7,773 bases of DNA from UBA8828 sp046315175 (lineage in GTDB: Bacteria > Verrucomicrobiota > Verrucomicrobiia > Opitutales > UBA953): contig JBKDBK010000039.1 of NCBI GenBank assembly GCA_046315175.1, forward strand, positions 1 to 7,773, written 5' to 3'. Positions 6,499 through 7,773 of this stretch are shown here, one piece after another. Position numbers and translations under genes: made by a program. How positions within the stretch are numbered: position 1 is the first letter of the stretch; each line of letters begins with the position of its first letter. The notes beneath the pieces were generated by a model that worked only from the letters and a program-made list of their open reading frames with translations, had not been told where the DNA came from and made no database searches.

Positions 6499-6534
6499 CT
6501 CCGAATCCTTCGCCTCCTCCGCCTCCTTCGTATC
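6499..6534 (+). repeat. CU-rich nonamer array C before the TIM-barrel gene
   Basis: Four tandem units: CTCCGAATC, CTTCGCCTC, CTCCGCCTC, CTTCGTATC, preceded by a diverged CTCGAATC. The array ends 19 bases before the ATG at 6554. Bases 6505-6535 are identical to 3302-3332 upstream of xylA. Confidence 0.85.
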
Positions 6535-6553
6535 CCCCTAATCCCCCCACCCC

Positions 6554-7618
6554 ATGCCTCGCCCCGTCACCCTCTTCACCGGCCAGTGGGCCGACATCCC
6601 CCTCAAGGAACTCCTGCCCAAAGTGAAGGCCATGGGCTACGACGGCGTCGAGCTCGCCTGCTGGGGCGACCACTTTGACGTCACCCGCGCCACCAAGGAG
6701 AAGGGCTACGTCGAGTCCGTCTGGAAACTCCTCGCCGAGCACGACCTCGGCTGCTGGGCCATCTCCTCCCACCTCGTCGGCCAAGCCACCTGCGACAACA
6801 TCGACGAGCGCCACCAGTCCATCCTCCCCGCCCATGTCTGGGGCGACGGCAAGCCCGAGGGCGTTCGCCAGCGCGCCGCCGCCGAGATGGCCCTCACCGC
6901 CCAGGCCGCCCGCCGCCTCTCCGACGCCGGCAAGGCCCACATGGCCCGCCGTCCCAAGGGCAGCGGCAAGGTCGTCGTCAACGGCTTCACCGGCTCCTCC
7001 ATCTGGCACGCCCTCTACGCATTCCCTCCCACCAACCAAGCCTTCCTCCAGCGCGGCTACGACGACTTCGCCAAGCGCTGGAAGCCCATCCTCGCCGCCT
7101 TCGAGAAGCACGACGTCTTCTTCGCCCTCGAGGTCCACCCGACCGAGATTGCGTTCGACATCGCCTCGGCCGAGCGCGCCCTCGCCGCCGTCGGCCACCA
7201 TCCCCGCTTCGGCTTCAACTACGACCCCAGCCACCTCGGCTACCAGGGCGTCGACTACGTCCGCTTCATCCGCACCTTCGGCAAGCAGATCCACCACGCC
7301 CACATGAAGGACGCCTGGTGGGGCCATGGCGACGGCACCGTCGGCGTCTTCGGCGGCCACACCGATTTCTGCGACCCCCGCCGCCAGTGGGACTTCCGCT
7401 CCGTCGGCCGCGGCGACGTCAACTTCGAGGAGGTCATCGTCGCCCTCAACGACATCGGCTACGCCGGCCCCCTCTCCGTCGAGTGGGAGGACGGCCGCAT
7501 GGACCGCTTCCACGGCGCCACCGAGTCCTGCGCCTTCGTCCGCAAGCTCGACTTCCCCGGCTCCAAGGTCGCCTTCGACGCCGCCTTCGACAAATCCAAG
7601 CAGAAGGCCCGCAAGTAA
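6554..7618 (+). CDS. Sugar isomerase/epimerase-like TIM-barrel protein (AP endonuclease 2 superfamily)
   Basis: The 354-residue protein belongs to the xylose-isomerase-like TIM-barrel superfamily (PF01261), whose members isomerise or epimerise sugars and inositols in the cytosol. It opens with VTLFTGQWADIPLKELLPKV (5-24) and GYDGVELACWGDHFD (28-42). The expected metal ligands follow strand by strand: E193 in FALEVHPTEIAFD, D224 and H227 in FNYDPSHLGYQG, H250 in HHAHMKDAWWG, E310 in LSVEWEDGRMD. A long stretch between barrel strands (about 95-165, including RRPKGSGKVVVNGFTGSS) is larger than in short members such as IolE or IolI. The lysine-rich tail (347-354) is probably disordered. It lies 318 bases after xylB in the same direction, so a role in pentose or related sugar use is plausible, but the substrate is unknown. 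There is no signal peptide and no Shine-Dalgarno sequence. Confidence 0.88.
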   Translation: MPRPVTLFTGQWADIPLKELLPKVKAMGYDGVELACWGDHFDVTRATKEKGYVESVWKLLAEHDLGCWAISSHLVGQATCDNIDERHQSILPAHVWGDGKPEGVRQRAAAEMALTAQAARRLSDAGKAHMARRPKGSGKVVVNGFTGSSIWHALYAFPPTNQAFLQRGYDDFAKRWKPILAAFEKHDVFFALEVHPTEIAFDIASAERALAAVGHHPRFGFNYDPSHLGYQGVDYVRFIRTFGKQIHHAHMKDAWWGHGDGTVGVFGGHTDFCDPRRQWDFRSVGRGDVNFEEVIVALNDIGYAGPLSVEWEDGRMDRFHGATESCAFVRKLDFPGSKVAFDAAFDKSKQKARK

Positions 7619-7636
7619 GCCCACCCGCCGCGCGGC

Positions 7637-7668
7637 GATCAAAGGGATGAAACGACAAAGGGACAAAG
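7637..7668 (+). repeat. GGATGAAACGATGAAGG dispersed element, copy 2
   Basis: A purine block starting 18 bases after the TIM-barrel stop contains AAAGGGATGAAACGACAAAG. It matches 6309-6340 at 26 of 32 positions with transitions only. Like copy 1 it sits downstream of a plus-strand stop codon and before a pyrimidine-rich stretch. Confidence 0.7.
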
Positions 7669-7696
7669 CCCCCATCCGATCATTCCCCGCATCATC

Positions 7697-7741
7697 CTCC
7701 GCCCCCTCCGCCACCTCCGCCCCCTCCGTATCCTCCCCCTC
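7697..7741 (+). repeat. CU-rich nonamer array D at the window end
   Basis: Five tandem units: CTCCGCCCC, CTCCGCCAC, CTCCGCCCC, CTCCGTATC, CTCCCCCTC. A pyrimidine tract with TTTAATCCCC follows (7752-7761). By analogy with arrays B and C, a plus-strand start codon may lie just past the window end; this is a prediction. Confidence 0.8.
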
Positions 7742-7773
7742 CCTCCCTCCCTTTAATCCCCATTCCCCTATCC

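Larger units (their letters stand above)
6236..6553 (+). other. Gene-free repeat-rich spacer between xylB and the TIM-barrel gene
   Basis: These 318 bases hold no credible gene. The plus strand is mostly pyrimidine, broken by one purine block (6307-6341). TTTAATCCC (6249-6257) is inverted as GGGATTAAA (6307-6315). AGGGATGAAG in the purine block can pair with CTTCATCCCTT (6464-6474) or CCTTCATCCCT (6480-6490). The nonamer array at 6499-6534 lies just before the next gene. No U-tract terminator and no convincing promoter hexamers were seen. The motif TAATCC recurs (6251, 6539). Confidence 0.7.

Overview
The window is a very GC-rich stretch of bacterial chromosome with extreme preference for C-ending codons. 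The ribosomal protein L28 tail, the lone FabV enoyl reductase and the eukaryote-like xylulokinase fit Verrucomicrobiota, most likely Opitutaceae. That placement is inference from remembered family resemblance, not from a search.

Layout: the tail of rpmB (1-91) ends in a clear intrinsic terminator. Convergent to it on the minus strand is a small four-helix-bundle protein gene (152-520), with lower GC and different codon use from everything around it. Then comes a tight plus-strand operon: fabV (enoyl-ACP/enoyl-CoA reductase, 671-1876), a Soj-type parA (GTG start, 2 nt after fabV) and dgkA (GTG start, 3 nt after parA). After a 275-bp repeat-filled gap comes a xylose catabolic pair, xylA (3363-4700) and xylB (4706-6235). 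A second repeat-rich gap (6236-6553) precedes a sugar isomerase/epimerase-like TIM-barrel gene (6554-7618). The window ends in a third repeat-rich spacer.

How the genes work together: XylA isomerises D-xylose to D-xylulose and XylB phosphorylates it for the pentose phosphate pathway. The TIM-barrel protein probably acts on a related sugar, but its substrate cannot be read from sequence. The fabV-parA-dgkA group links membrane lipid synthesis and recycling with chromosome segregation by position only. No regulator, sugar transporter or parB is present.

The least explained part is the intergenic DNA. It holds arrays of a 9-bp unit (CTYCGYMTC on the plus strand, or its GA-rich complement) and a second dispersed GA-rich element (GGATGAAACGATGAAGG-like). 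In the two complete large gaps, a GA-rich block near the preceding stop codon is followed by two separate CU-rich blocks that could each pair with it. A 31-bp stretch is identical 19-30 nt upstream of the start codons of xylA and the TIM-barrel gene. None of the plus-strand starts has a recognisable Shine-Dalgarno sequence; several instead follow pyrimidine-rich leaders carrying CCTCC.
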